Shown here piece by piece: positions 10,240 to 21,249 of a DNA stretch of 64,000 nucleotides. This DNA is from Linanthus parryae (lineage: Eukaryota > Streptophyta > Magnoliopsida > Ericales > Polemoniaceae): the NCBI GenBank assembly GCA_023055425.1, contig JALGPY010000003.1, forward strand, positions 66,324,991-66,388,990, in the 5' to 3' direction. Each line of letters begins with the position of its first letter. Positions within the stretch are counted from its first letter, which is position 1. The notes under the pieces were generated by a model, which was not told the origin of the DNA, made no database searches, and worked only from the letters and a program-made list of their open reading frames with translations. A program made the position numbers and the translations under genes.

Positions 10240-11961
10240 GTGACAATAAGTAATGTTGGTGATGGAGGATTCTCACAGGGAAGAGCATCCAACAGACCTC
10301 CATTGTTCTGTGGTGATATCTTTGTGCACTGGAAGGCGCTGATGAAAATGTTCATCATAGATCAGGACATGGAGCTGTGGTCTGTTGTTGTTAATGGTCC
10401 CAAAATGCTATATACTACCTCTTATGGAATCAGGACTGTCAAACCAGAAGAAGATCTCTCAGTTATTGAATTGGAAAAGGTATCAAAGAATTACAAAGCT
10501 TTAAACTTATTATATTGTGCCCTTAGTGTAGATTAGTTCAACAGAATATCAAACCGCAAGAGTGTAAAGGAGATCCGATACAAATTGACTGTTACCTATG
10601 AAGGAACTAGCCAAGTCAAGCATACCAAAATCAATATCCTTATGAGGCAGTATGAATTGTTCAAGATGGATTCTGATGACTCCATCGAGGACTTGTTCAA
10701 GAGGTTTACAGGTATAGTGAACAACTTGGAATCCTTGGGAAAGGGTTTCTCAAATGAAGAGAATGTCAGAAAGATTCGAAGAATCCTGACAAAATCCAAA
10801 TGGGATCCTAATACAGCTGCAATTGAGGAAGATCGGGATTTGAGTATCTTAGAGATAGGTGATCTGCAAGGAAAACTTCTCACTCATGAGTTAAGTGGAG
10901 GAAGTGGATGGTGGTATGAGTGACAACATCAAGAACCTGGCACTCAAGGAATCAGACAATGAGAAATATTAAAGCCTTGAACAGGAGGATGATGATGATG
11001 AAGAAGCCTTAGCCTTGATCTCAAAAGCCTTGGCCAGAATTCTGAAGAAGAAAAAGAGCTTTGGAAACAAGGACTCTAACAAGGAAAACTTCAGATCCTC
11101 AAGTAGCCAGGATCAGAAAGGTAAATCTTCTTCACATTCATGTAAACCTAAAATAATGAATTGCTATGAATGTGGAGATGTAGATCACTTGGTAAGATTG
11201 TCCAAAAAGAAGAAAAGCATGCATTTTTCTAAAAAGGAAAATGACAACAGAAGGAAGAAAGCAATGGCTACTTCTTGGAGTGATTCACATTCTTCAAAAG
11301 ACTCAGATTCTGATGAAGAACAGGAAAATCTTTGTTTAATGGCTGAGCATGATGAAGAAAAAGGCTCAGACAAACAAATTAAAGAAATGGTAAAGAATAT
11401 TCTTGCTAGTCCATTTGATGTTTTACCTGAAATCCTCAAAAGTATGCTTTGAATGAGTAAAGTTATGGAAATGAGATTGATTCTTCGAAAGTTAACGTTC
11501 ATGTTCAGACAAAGGAAAATTTAGACTTGATTTTTCATAATAAATGTCTTGAAGCTACTAAGTTGAAAATTGATAGTGACTTCAAAGCCTTGGATAGCAG
11601 ATTCAAAGCTTTGAAGACACAAGTCAAAGAAGTTGTTGATCAAAACTCTCGTTTAACTGATAAGTATGTTGATCTAAAGAATCATTCAGATGATTTAGAG
11701 CAACAGAAAAATTCATTGACTGATAAGCTTCAAGATTCTAAGAAAAAAAATTCAACCTTTGCTGGCTCAGAACACAAACTCAATCTCATGCTTGGAGGAA
11801 GTACGCATTCTGTTAACAAAAGTGGAATTGGTTATAATCGAAAATTTCCAAAAAAGAACCAAACCACATTTGTAAAATCAGGAAGCAGACATTCTCCAAA
11901 ATATCATTCCTGTGCAAAAATTGGAGATATTAAGTTAACTTGCCCCGTTAGAAGGACATAA
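10240..11961 (+). pseudogene. Sirevirus-like gag of B1, broken
   Basis: The Gag region starts near RPPLFCGDIFVHWKALMKMFI (no ATG seen) and continues through DDSIEDLFKRFTGIVNNLES and EEDRDLSILEIGDLQGKL, the usual plant Copia Gag core. An in-frame stop lies at 10534-10536; frameshifts lie near 10890 and after 11452. A first zinc knuckle survives in part (CYECGDVDHLVRL, last Cys lost). A coiled-coil-like stretch follows (DFKALDSRFKALKTQVKEV), then a second knuckle (HSCAKIGDIKLTC) that has lost its first Cys and its His. Copy B2 (37230-38940) has different lesions, so together they outline the parent protein. Confidence 0.8.
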
Positions 11962-12118
11962 CCTCACGTATTGAGGTACACCTATCCTTATCAACTTAAG
12001 GGACAAGTAAGACATGTTTGGGTTCCAAAAGGAATTAGACCACCTAACATGGTTGATTCTGAGTATGAGTCTAAATTCTTCACTTGATCTAATAGCCTAT
12101 TATGACATTGAATGAATT

Positions 12119-13420
12119 TTGCAGGCTGTCACCAAAGCTTGGAAGGATCAGAAATGGTTTCTGGATAGCGGTTTCTCCAGGCATATGAGTGGAAAGAAGT
12201 CCCTGTTTACAGAACTAAAAGAATATTCAAGAGGAACAATCACACTTTGTGACAAACCTAAATGCAATATAATTGGTATTGGGAGTATTGGTAATGATTT
12301 TGCAAGTTCAATTTCTGAAGTTTATTTGGTTGAAGGTTTAAAGTATAATTTGCTTAGTATATCTCAGTTATGTGATGGAGGTAACAAATTCGTTTTTGAT
12401 AAGGAGAAATATGCGGTGCAAGATGAGAAATCAGGAAATTGCATACTCATTGCTCCTAGGTCATATAATGTTTATGCTTTAAGTACTAACAAAGTTGCAG
12501 ATGAAAATATGACGTGTCTCAAAGCTTTGAAGAAAGACTCAAAGCTTTGACATAGAAAGAATGAGCATATTAGCATGCATACAATGAACAAAATCCTCTC
12601 AAAATACTTGGTAAGAGGTTTACCAACACTGTAATTCAAAGATGATAAGATTTGCAAGGCATGTACCCATGGTAAACAGACCAAGAGCTCATTCAAGCCA
12701 AATAACTTTTTAAGTACCTCTAGACTCTTAGAACTTATGCATATGGACTTGTGTGGTCCTATGAGGGTTCATACACACAAAGGTAAGAGATATATGCTTG
12801 TTGTGGTAGATTATTACTCTAGATTTACACGGGTTATGTTCATTAGACACAATTCTGAAGCATTATCTGAATTCTCAAAACTTTGTAAGGAGCTTCAAAC
12901 TTTGAAAAACTTACCTAATGCATCACTTAGAAGTGATTATGGTAGAGAATTTGATCAAATCTATTTTTTGCAAAGCATGGCATCTCACACAACTTTTATG
13001 CACCAAGAACTCTTTAGCAGAATGGTGTAGTTGAGAGGAAAAATAGGAATCTTGAAGATATGTCTAGAACCATGCTACTTGAAAGTAATTTGCCAAAATA
13101 TCTGTGGGCAGAAGCTGTTAACACTGCCAATTATGTGCTGAATAGATGTTTGATTAGACCTACTTTGAAAAAAAATATGTATGAACTTTTCAAAGGTAGA
13201 AAAGCCAAGTGTTTCCTATTTCAAGCCTTTTGGCTGTACTTGTTATGTGCATAATAATGACAAGGATAATCTTGTTAAATTTGATGCTAGAACCGATGAA
13301 GGTGTATTTATTGGTTATTATGAAACTAGCAAAGCATATATAGTTTTTAATAAGAGAACTAAGTTTGGAGGAGAGCATTCATGTGATTTTTGATGAAAGA
13401 ACTAATGATTCCTTGAGGGA
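12119..13420 (+). pseudogene. B1 protease and integrase, broken
   Basis: The protease is seen as WFLDSGFSRHMSGKKSLF; DSG is the catalytic aspartate motif. IIGIGSIGNDFASSISEVYLV and YNLLSISQLC follow, typical of Copia proteases. After a stop at 12548-12550 come the integrase zinc-binding end (CKACTHGKQTKSSF) and the catalytic core: MDLCGPMRVHTHKGKRYMLV (first Asp) and SLRSDYGREF (second Asp). The glutamate segment (NGVVERKNR) is in another frame after a frameshift near 13010. A further shift lies near 13205. It is not functional. Confidence 0.82.
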
Positions 13421-15060
13421 AAGTTTGCAGATCTCAACTTGAATAAGTATGAGGCAGATGATGATTATGAGTAACATGAAGAATAAAACTAACATACAGG
13501 AAAATTCAGAAGAATCTCAAGTCCTTGGACATATTGTTGAGTCAAAATCTCAAAGCCTTGAGACTGAGGTTGACAGAACACAAGTTGCTCCTACTACTGT
13601 ATCAAATTCTCAAGGCCTTGAAGGACCATATACCTGGACATCAAGGATGATCTTCAAGTACTCAACATCATCTGAGATTCAATAACTGGAACACAGATAA
13701 GAGGCTTGCTAAAGAATCTGTGTGCTTTTAGTGCCTTTGTGTCACTCATTGAGCCCAAACATGGAAAGGAGGCATGAGAAGATGCAGATTATTGGAATGC
13801 AGAGTGAGTTGAGTGAATTTGAAAGGAAAAAGGTATGGAACTTAGTTCCTAGGCCAAAGACACAGTCAATGATTGGAACCACATGGGTGTTCAAAAACAA
13901 ACTTGATGAAAATGGTAAGGTTGTGAGAAACAAAGCCAGACTTATGACACAGGGGTATAATCAAGAGGAAAGAAATGATTATGAATATAAATTTGATCCT
14001 GTTGCCAGGTTAGAAGCTATAAGAATACTTCTTGCATTTGCATCCATAAACACATAAATGTTTTTCAAATGGATGTTAAATGAACTTTTCTAAATGCTTT
14101 TTACAAGAAGAAGTATATGTTGCTCAACCTCCTGGATTTGAAGATGACAATTTCTCTGATCATGTTTACAAATTAGACAAAGCTCTTTATGGACTTATGC
14201 AAGCTCCAAGGGCTTGGTATTCCAGACTCTCAAAGTTTTTACTTGACAATGGTTTTACGAGATGACTGGTTGACAAAACTCTTTTTATTAAGAATCATGA
14301 AAAGGATTTGTTAGTAGTACAAAATTATGTTGATGATATACTCTTTGGTGCTACTAATGATGCTCTTTCAAAAGAGTTTTCAAGTCGAATGTGCAGGGAG
14401 ATTAAAATGAGCTTAATGGGAGAAATTAATTTCTTTCTGCGACTTTATGTTCATCAAATGAAGAAAGGAATATTTGTACATCAAGGGAAGTATACCAAGG
14501 ACTCGTTAAATAAGTAAAATATGTCTCAGTCCAAGGTAGCAAAGACTCCGATGAGTTCATCTTTATCCTTAGACAATGATACAAGTGGTAAGAGTGTGAA
14601 TCGAAAGGAGTAAAGATGTATGATTGGTTCCCTTCTATATTTAAAACTGCTAGTAGACCTGATATTATGTTTAGTGTATGTATGTGTGCATGGTTTCAAG
14701 CCGATCCTAAGGAAAGTCATTTGATTGCTGTTAAAAGGATTTTTAGATATTTGAATGGAACCAAAGGCTTGGGGCTTTGGTATCCAAGAAGAAATAGTTT
14801 TATGTTGAGTGGTTATTCAGATGCAGACTTTTCAGGTTACAAATTGCATAAGAAAATTACTTCAGGATGTTGCCAATTCCTTGGCTCATCAGTGATTAGT
14901 TGCCACTCAAAGAAGCAAAACTCAGTAGCCTTGTCAACTGCAGAAGTTGAATACATTGCAGCTGGTGCTTTTTGCTCACAAGTACTATGAATTGCTCAAC
15001 AACTAAGAGATCTTGGATATGAATTCAGAAATGTGCCTATCAACTATGACAATACTAGTG
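13421..15060 (+). pseudogene. B1 reverse transcriptase and RNase H, broken and truncated
   Basis: RT motifs appear in several frames: [69 protein letters not shown], and the catalytic YVDD at 14326-14337. RNase H follows (ASRPDIMFSVCMCAWFQ, FRYLNGTKGLGLWY, SKKQNSVALSTAEVEYIAAG). Relative to B2, about 330 bp are missing after 15060 (B2 41651-41985), removing the RNase H C-terminus. The gene is dead by both point lesions and deletion. Confidence 0.85.
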
Positions 15061-15388
15061 TCAATTTCTCAAAGCTTTGGGCCACTGTTTCAAAGCTGTG
15101 AGTAATATGTTGTGTATTTGTATTTAAAAATTGGAACAAAATATTCGGTGATATCTTTTTAGATAATTATAGCATATTTTATAAGTTCAGAGGATTTGGT
15201 CAAAATATCCAAAAAAAATATCTCGGAATATCTTTCAAAATCTGATTTGCATGCAATCCTTCTTTCAATCAAACCCTTCTACTTACTTAAGCCAACTTCA
15301 GGGCTTATTTCTCTCATTCTCAAACTCTTTCTCTCCATCTCTATCTCTCTCTCAATTTATTACTTAACCCTCTGAAACCCTAAACCCA
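15061..15388 (+). promoter_or_regulatory. Pol-ORF3 spacer of B1 with CT-tract and telo-box
   Basis: Between pol and the third ORF lie CAAAGCTTTGG palindromes (about 15070), a CT-rich tract (about 15308-15354) and AAACCCTAAACCC (15375-15387) ending one base before the ORF3 ATG. B2 has the same arrangement (42228-42309). CT-tracts and telo-boxes close to a start codon are common in plant gene leaders. A separate ORF3 transcript is possible but not shown. Confidence 0.45.
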
Positions 15389-17270
15389 ATGGAGAGCAAA
15401 TAAGAGAGAATCAAGCAGCAAGGACAGAGTTCTTCTAAGAGGATAAATAGAAAGGCTAACAGAAAGATCACCACTCATGGATCAGATTCAGATGAAACAG
15501 GTAGCATTCAAGAGACTTCTCCACCTTCAAAAGAAGATCAAGAAGCGAAAGGAAGTTCAAGAAGAGGTTCATGAAGATGGGTCTGAATATGAGTCTGGAA
15601 CAGAGGAAGTGGTGAAAGCTAAGGAGCTGGGGATTAAAGATCAAGGAGATCAGTCAAGCAAGAAGAAGAAATAGGTTACTGCAGAGAAGAAGACTGATGA
15701 GAATAAGAGTGCTCCATCTCCTAAATAAAAGAAGCCAGAGGATAAGAAGACTGATCCACCAACAGAGAAGAAGAGGGTTAAGCATAATGCCATGAAAACC
15801 AATAAAGCTTACGAGTTTGGTAAGCACATGCTACCTGAATCTTGGTTTATAAACCCAGAGGTTAAGGTTGTTTGGATGGATGGTTATGCATCTTCTAAAG
15901 TAGCCTTTTGTAGTCTTATAAGTGATGAACACATAGAGAAATTGGACATAGACTACATTAGGAAGTTAAGAGATTCTTCTGTTGGAAAAATGTTGAATCA
16001 CATGTTGAGGCTTATCCTAGGCTAACTAGATTGTTTTATTTGAATCTGGTACAAGATATGGATGAGAGTGATAGTTTTATTCTTACTTCTAAGGTGGCTG
16101 CTGTTGATATAAGGTTGGATCACACAGTGTTTGCCAATTTTTTTGGAGTACCTTGGAATTATAAGGTACACGAACATCCAGATAGGAGAGAGTGTTTGGA
16201 GTTAGCTAAATCCATGTTTTTCGTGGAGGAAAGCCCTACTGGACCCAAGTATTTAACACATTCTGTGTTTAACTGTGAAGCCAAAATTCTTTTCTCAATT
16301 ACCATGAGATGTGTAGCTCCCAAGAAGCATTCCAAAGAGTTGGGGAAAGATAGGGTGTTGGTACTAATGTACTTGATTTGCCAATGCTTTGAGATTGATT
16401 TGCCTACTGTGATCATGGAGCATATGGTGTACTGTGGTACTAGAACCAGAAATCATTATTTGCCTTATGAAAATTTGTTGTCATTGTTCTTTAACTTTGG
16501 AGTATCCTTGAAGGATGACGATAAGACTACAAATCATTTTGGTTTGGTTGATGAAGCTTCACTTCATAGGATTGGGGTAGTTCATACTATTAAAGGGAAG
16601 TGGAAGTTTTATTCTGAATTGACTGCAAAAGAATTGAAAGAGAAGGAATATATCAAACCCAGAGTAGCTACAGCGTCAAAGTCTTTTGGTAGCTTGGATT
16701 TTTCTCAGGTTCTTAACAGAGTTGAAGTCTTGGAGGATGGTATTGAGGATCTTAGACAAGGGCTATTTGATTTGTCCACTAACTTTGTGAAGTTCAAAGG
16801 TTTTGTAGATTCAAAACTGAATGTTATCATCAAGGTTTTGGACTTGGAGAAGATACCATCTGCTGAAAGTAAAGATACCAGCATTGATTCTGGTGAGATA
16901 CTTGGAGAAGAAGAAGAAGAAGAAGAAGAAGAAGAAGGTTCCAATAGTTCTTGCTTCAAAGGATTTATTCGAACAGTCTGATGAGGATGCTCGTGGTGAG
17001 GAGACTGCTGAATGAGGAACTGAGAAGAATACTTCTATAGTTGAGGAAGTGATTGTTGAGGTGGTTGCTGATGTGGAAGTTGATAAGGAAGCTGAGAATG
17101 TGGAAGCTCATATTGAAAATAATAATGAACAAGCTGAGACTGCAGAAGAGTCAAATGATGAAGCAGCTGAGGAAGAACATGTAAAGACTGAGGACAATGG
17201 GAAGGGCAAAGCTGAAAGTCGGAAGAAGACTTTCAAGAAAAGTGCTAGAACTGGAACTTCAAAGCCTTGA
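15389..17270 (+). pseudogene. Third ORF of B1, plant-transposon-protein-like, broken
   Basis: About 627 codons, from the ATG at 15389 to 17270. The N-terminus is Lys/Arg-rich with a stop after four codons. Next comes LPESWFINPEVKVVWMDGYAS, then a core in 16031-16981: RLFYLNLVQ, VDIRLDHTVFANFFGVP, RVLVLMYLICQCFEIDLPTVIMEHM and YENLLSLFFNFGVSL. It ends in a coiled-coil-like segment (LNRVEVLEDGIEDLRQGL), a poly-Glu run from the GAA repeat and a charged tail. The core pattern recurs in the third ORFs of G1 and G2. Sireviruses often have an envelope-like ORF here, but I see no membrane segment. Function is unknown; a nucleic-acid-binding or nuclear role is only a guess from the charge. Confidence 0.7.
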
Positions 17271-17608
17271 AGCCTTTCTTTCTGGACTTTCTTTCTTTCT
17301 AAGTCCTGAAGTCTTTTATTTTGTTTTCTTGTAAAAACTCTGAACATTATCCTACATTTCTTCAACTTCTTTGATGAAAGTCAAAAGGGGGGAATTTTAT
17401 TTGCTTATTTGCTAGGTTTATGAAGTTTTTGTAATAATTTGGATAATGTAGGATGTTGGTTGGTGGTTTTATGCTATCAGTTATTTCAGATATATTTGTG
17501 CTGTGCTTATTCTGTTGTACGTGATATGATTTTATCTAGATAAGTTTTAATGGTAATTTTGAGCTGCAGGAAATATTGAAAATCAATAATATTTTTTTGT
17601 CTTTCGTC
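17271..17608 (+). other. 3' noncoding region of B1
   Basis: AT-rich sequence between ORF3 and the PPT. It includes a second, PPT-like purine tract (AAAAGGGGGGAA, about 17382-17393). Extra PPT-like tracts are known in Sireviruses. No open frame of note. Confidence 0.5.
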
Positions 17609-17618
17609 AAGGGGGAGA
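17609..17618 (+). other. Polypurine tract of B1
   Basis: AAGGGGGAGA lies one base before the 3' LTR start at 17620. Confidence 0.75.
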
Positions 17619-17619
17619 T

Positions 17620-19130
17620 TGATAGTTCAAGATCTTGAGCATGAATGTGTTTATAAACTCAGGGGGAGTTTGATCCTTGATGATGAAAGCCAAAAGGATC
17701 AGAGCTGTTAAAGTTTCAAAGTTTTCAAAGCTTTGAGATGTTGTTTGCTTGTTCTAACTTTCTATTATTCTTAACAGTTTCTATGATTTCAGGCTTGGAG
17801 ATTGGATTGAGTGGTGATTTAATCATTCACTATTTTCTTTAACAAATATTATTGAGCTTATATTTTTATTGAATTGTTTTTTCAGATTGCAGGATTCAGT
17901 TTAAATTTCATTCATATGAACTCGCAATCAAAGCTCCAAAGCTTTGAGATTGCTTTTATGCCCAGAACTGCTTAACTGAATTTTGTATGCAGGATGAGTT
18001 TGATGGATTCAAGATTGGATTAGGAGTTAATATAACTCCTTATTATGTTATCTATCTTGTCTTACAGTTACATAGACATATGGCTATTTATGTTGAATTT
18101 TATCTAAAGCAAAGTTAGCTAGAGTTTATGCAGGAACTGTCTATCTAACAAATCAGATTATGTGGCTAATTTGTCTAGATCTTGTTTGATCTTTGAGGCT
18201 GAGATTTTGCAGAATTGGTGGTCGTCCTAACGTACATAAAAAAGTAAAAGGCTATTCAAACATAGTTGTTGAAAGAAGCATCTTAGGGGAGAGGATTTGT
18301 AGCAATTTAGTTCATAAAATCTCTCAAGCATGTGCAGGTTGTTGATAAAAGCTGGAGTTTGAATATCAAAAAAAAAATACAGACAAATAGAGAGAGAGGC
18401 TGATCAACAGAGATATTGAAGAGAGTTTCATACGTGGGAGATCAAGTTCCAGAACTCTTCAAACAATCAAGCCAATCCAAAGCTGCAGGAATTGAATATC
18501 ATTTCATCAAATCTGAAGAACACTTCCAAGCTTCATCAACTTATCTTTTTCTGTGTTCTTCTACTTGTATTGAATTTGTATTCTTCATTCTTACTTTCTC
18601 AACCTCACACACTTATAATTTTAGTTGTTCAAGTGAAAAACAAGAGGTTCTTATTGTTTTAACAGGTTGTAGCTCGTATTAGATAGGTTGGGAACCACAA
18701 GTTGTATAAGTGTAAGGTAGCTCACTTAGGCTTGAGATCTAGGTCTAAATCTGGGTGATTAATAAGAAGTGCGTTGAAATCCTGGAGGGATCATATCCCT
18801 CAGACATAGATTTAGGTCCAATGTTGTCTGAACTCAGTAAAAATCCTTGTGTTCTTGTGCCTTTTCTTGTTGCTTTTCATTACTGTTAGTATTTTTTTCA
18901 AATCAATCAGCTCCAAAGCTTTTGAGAATTTCCAATCTCAAAGCTTTGAAGCCTTTGTTACTGCAGTTGCATCTCTAGATTGTTAAATATTTTCCCAAGC
19001 TTTGAGATTTCAACTGCACATTTGCTTAAAGTTTCAAAAGGCTAGTTATTAAGAAAAAGTTTCCATACTCTATTAAACCCCCCTTCTAGAGTATTAGATC
19101 CTGTTTATTTACTTGCATTACAAGCTTTCA
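17620..19130 (+). repeat. 3' LTR of B1
   Basis: It starts TGATAGTTCAAG and ends GCTTTCA, directly before the target copy ATCCC. The same CTTTCA end closes the solo LTR at 4967-6274 (minus strand), which supports this border. It carries the same CAAAGCTTTG palindromes as the 5' LTR (for example near 17728, 17937 and 18943). Confidence 0.85.
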
Positions 19131-19135
19131 ATCCC

Positions 19136-19499
19136 CTTTCAATAAGAAAGGTGAGAGGACTAGTGAGTTATTGACACTCATACATACTAATGTGTGTTGA
19201 CCGTTTCCCACGCCTTCCAAAGGTGGTTACCTTTACTTCATTACATTTACTGATGACTTTAGTAGATATGGATTTGTATACCCTAAGGCCAAATCCGAAT
19301 CCTTTGAATTGTTCAAAGAATTCAAGAATGAAGTAGAGAAGCAACTTGGCAAGAGTATCAAGGCTCTAAAATCGGATCGTGGAGGAGAATACTTAGGCCA
19401 AGAGTTTGACGACTATCATAGAGAGTGTGGGATTTTGTCCCAATTCACTCCACCCGGTACGCCACGATGGAATGGCGTGTCCGAGAGGAGGAATCCCAC
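19136..19499 (+). pseudogene. Copia A1 integrase, middle piece
   Basis: This 364-bp remnant of the A1 integrase core lies between B1 and G1. The frame 19309-19499 reads FKEFKNEVEKQLGKSIKALKSDRGGEYLGQEFDDY and then PPGTPRWNGVSERRN, holding the second Asp (SDRGGEY) and the Glu of the DDE core. The first part (KGERTSE-like, near 19150) is frameshifted. G1 inserted directly after CCCAC at 19495-19499 and the coding continues at 33127. Confidence 0.85.
19495..19499. repeat. Target site duplication CCCAC of G1, left
   Basis: CCCAC at 19495-19499 is repeated at 33122-33126, directly after the 3' LTR: a perfect 5-bp duplication. Confidence 0.93.
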
Positions 19500-19908
19500 T
19501 GATAACGCCCAATTAGGGGTTATCTTTTAGCCTGATTTCACGAGTATTTGTGTTGGAATTAGCGGTTTTTGCCGGAAAATGCCTTAGAATGCCTCGGGAA
19601 TCTAGAACGAGACGTTTATTTGTACTTGCTGGATTTCTGCTTATTTCTTGCTGTATTTGGATATGATCGCGGGTTTTCGTTTGTGTGGCCTTTTCAGGAA
19701 CAGGTTCGGGAGGTGCATCGGGAAGCGTGCCGGGATCAAGCCGGGACCGTCTCGGGAAACGTGCACAAGACCGGGACACGACGGAAACACAGAAAAGCAG
19801 AAGTACACCGAAGAGGCAAACCGGGAGCGTCAGGCAGAAGAGTGGGACCCAGGGGACCAGACCTGGCCCACCAAAGAACCAAGTGGGCCCTACCTAGCCC
19901 CCACGGCC

Positions 19909-20031
19909 TGCGTATATACGCAGGCCCTGCGTATATACGTAGCCCCTGCGTATATACGCAGGCAGTGAGGGTGGTGGAGGTTGTTGGTTGGGCCTTGGTT
20001 GCGTATATACGCAACCCTGCATATATACGCA
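19909..20031. repeat. Palindrome cluster in the G1 5' LTR
   Basis: Five 14-bp sites: 19909-19922 (perfect), 19928-19941 (one change), 19947-19960 (perfect), 20000-20013 (perfect), 20018-20031 (one change). Neighbours within a group are 18 or 19 bp apart. The sites lie upstream of the TATA-like box, as expected of upstream promoter elements. Confidence 0.9.
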
Positions 20032-20114
20032 GCCAGTTTTGATTTTTGGTCAAAGACGGTGGACCGATGGCAGATTCCGTAATTTGGAGCACAAGCGTTT
20101 TCGGGAAACAGCAC

Positions 20115-20122
20115 TATTTAAA
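20115..20122 (+). promoter_or_regulatory. TATA-like box in the G1 5' LTR
   Basis: TATTTAAA, repeated at 32132-32139 in the 3' LTR. It is the best core-promoter candidate in the LTR and lies 84 bp downstream of the palindrome cluster. Confidence 0.5.
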
Positions 20123-21109
20123 GACTCGTCCAGACTCGTTTTGAAAAAGCACGGAGACACAGCACAATTCTCAGCACAACCGAAGGACAAGTCAGAGCAT
20201 TCACGGAGAGCACGAAAGCGCGATTCGAGATTCGAAGACTTAGTTTGATTTCGTTCTCTCTCTTTATATTCAGAAACTGCGTTTTGTACTATGTCTAGTC
20301 GTAGCTAAACTTCTCACCTAGGTTCTCGGTGAACCTAGGGTTTCGTACTCAGATTTTATGATTACTACGTTTATGGATTCATGATGATTGTCTTAATTCA
20401 GCAAGTTGTATCTGTTATTCTGGTTTGATTATTATCGTGTATGCATGATAGGATTGATCACCCAGGATTGCTATAGACCCGAGCTTGTAGGTGAAAACGT
20501 CAAGTTAGGGTTAGGAAGAAAAACCGGGATTTAGTACCTTACCCTGATAGACCAACCAGAGAAAGGGAGATAGGGCTAGCATCGAAAGATGTGAGACCAA
20601 CTGTTAGAGAATTTGACCCGGGCCATTCGGACAGGTTAGAAACCCTAACAGGATTAAGACCGAGACTGCAGATTTAGGCAGCTTAACAAGAATCCGAAAG
20701 TCTGCAGGATCGGGATTACGTGTGGAATCTGAAAAGTCACTGCACAACTGGTACGTTGCACAGATATCGAAACTGCTGAGTGTTTTCATAATCGAACGTA
20801 AAACAGAAATCTGTAGAAACCCTAGGGGATCCTGGAACCTAGTCTTCATTTATTATCGTTACAACAAATTCAGCTTATTTCAGAAAACAACACAAAACAT
20901 ATTTACGTTTACGTTTTTTAATTCTGTTTTTAGTTTAGTCACTATAATCACAACCTACTCCTCCTGGTTACTACTCTTGGAAAACCGAAACTGACAACGT
21001 AAGTAAACCCATAACAGTCCTCGTGGGAACGATAATCCGAGTCTAATTGCACCCGGTACTACGAGATTCGTACACTTGCGATAGCACGTTAGTTTGCGCA
21101 TCAAGTTTT

Positions 21110-21127
21110 TGGCGCCGTTGCCGGGGA
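21110..21127 (+). other. Primer binding site of G1 (tRNA-Asp)
   Basis: TGGCGCCGTTGCCGGGGA is a perfect complement of the 3' end of plant tRNA-Asp(GTC) including CCA. It lies 6 bp after the LTR. This PBS is characteristic of Athila-type elements. Confidence 0.93.
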
Positions 21128-21249
21128 CTTTTTAGGGTCTATTTAGTAGTCAGAATTAGTTTTCTGAGTTTTTATTTATTTTCAGTTTCGTTATTTTTCT
21201 TTTTATCTCACTGCGTTTTCGAATCTGCGTTTTCAGGACTGTTTAGTTG

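Larger units (their letters stand above)
8714..19130 (+). mobile_element. Sirevirus-like Copia element B1
   Basis: This 10.4-kb Copia element lies in the integrase region of A1. LTRs are at 8714-10234 and 17620-19130, and the flanks are GTCCC (8709-8713) and ATCCC (19131-19135), a 5-bp duplication with one change. Order: gag, protease, integrase, RT, RNase H, then a third ORF before the PPT. The long LTRs with a C-run near the end, the Gag type, two zinc knuckles and an ORF after pol place it near the Sireviruses. All reading frames are broken. Confidence 0.88.
19500..21103 (+). repeat. 5' LTR of G1
   Basis: 1604 bp, TGATAACGCC to GCGCATCA. It carries five copies of the palindrome TGCGTATATACGCA or one-base variants (19909, 19928, 19947, 20000, 20018). 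The 3' LTR has four, and this one repeat unit (19 bp) explains most of the length difference. A TATA-like TATTTAAA lies about 85 bp further on. Confidence 0.95.

Noticed and set aside
15375..15387. AAACCCTAAACCC as an interstitial telomere repeat
   Set aside because: Under two repeat units, placed directly before an ATG in both B copies; a telo-box-type leader motif fits better.
19909..20031. CRISPR-like array
   Set aside because: Palindromic units with 4-5 bp spacers in a plant LTR; no unique spacers of CRISPR length and no cas genes.
19569..20248. Several 70-157 codon frames in the G1 LTRs (repeated at 31605-32265)
   Set aside because: LTR regulatory sequence; the frames run through the palindromes, which translate to repeated RIYA/VYTQ-like words on both strands, and no domain is visible.
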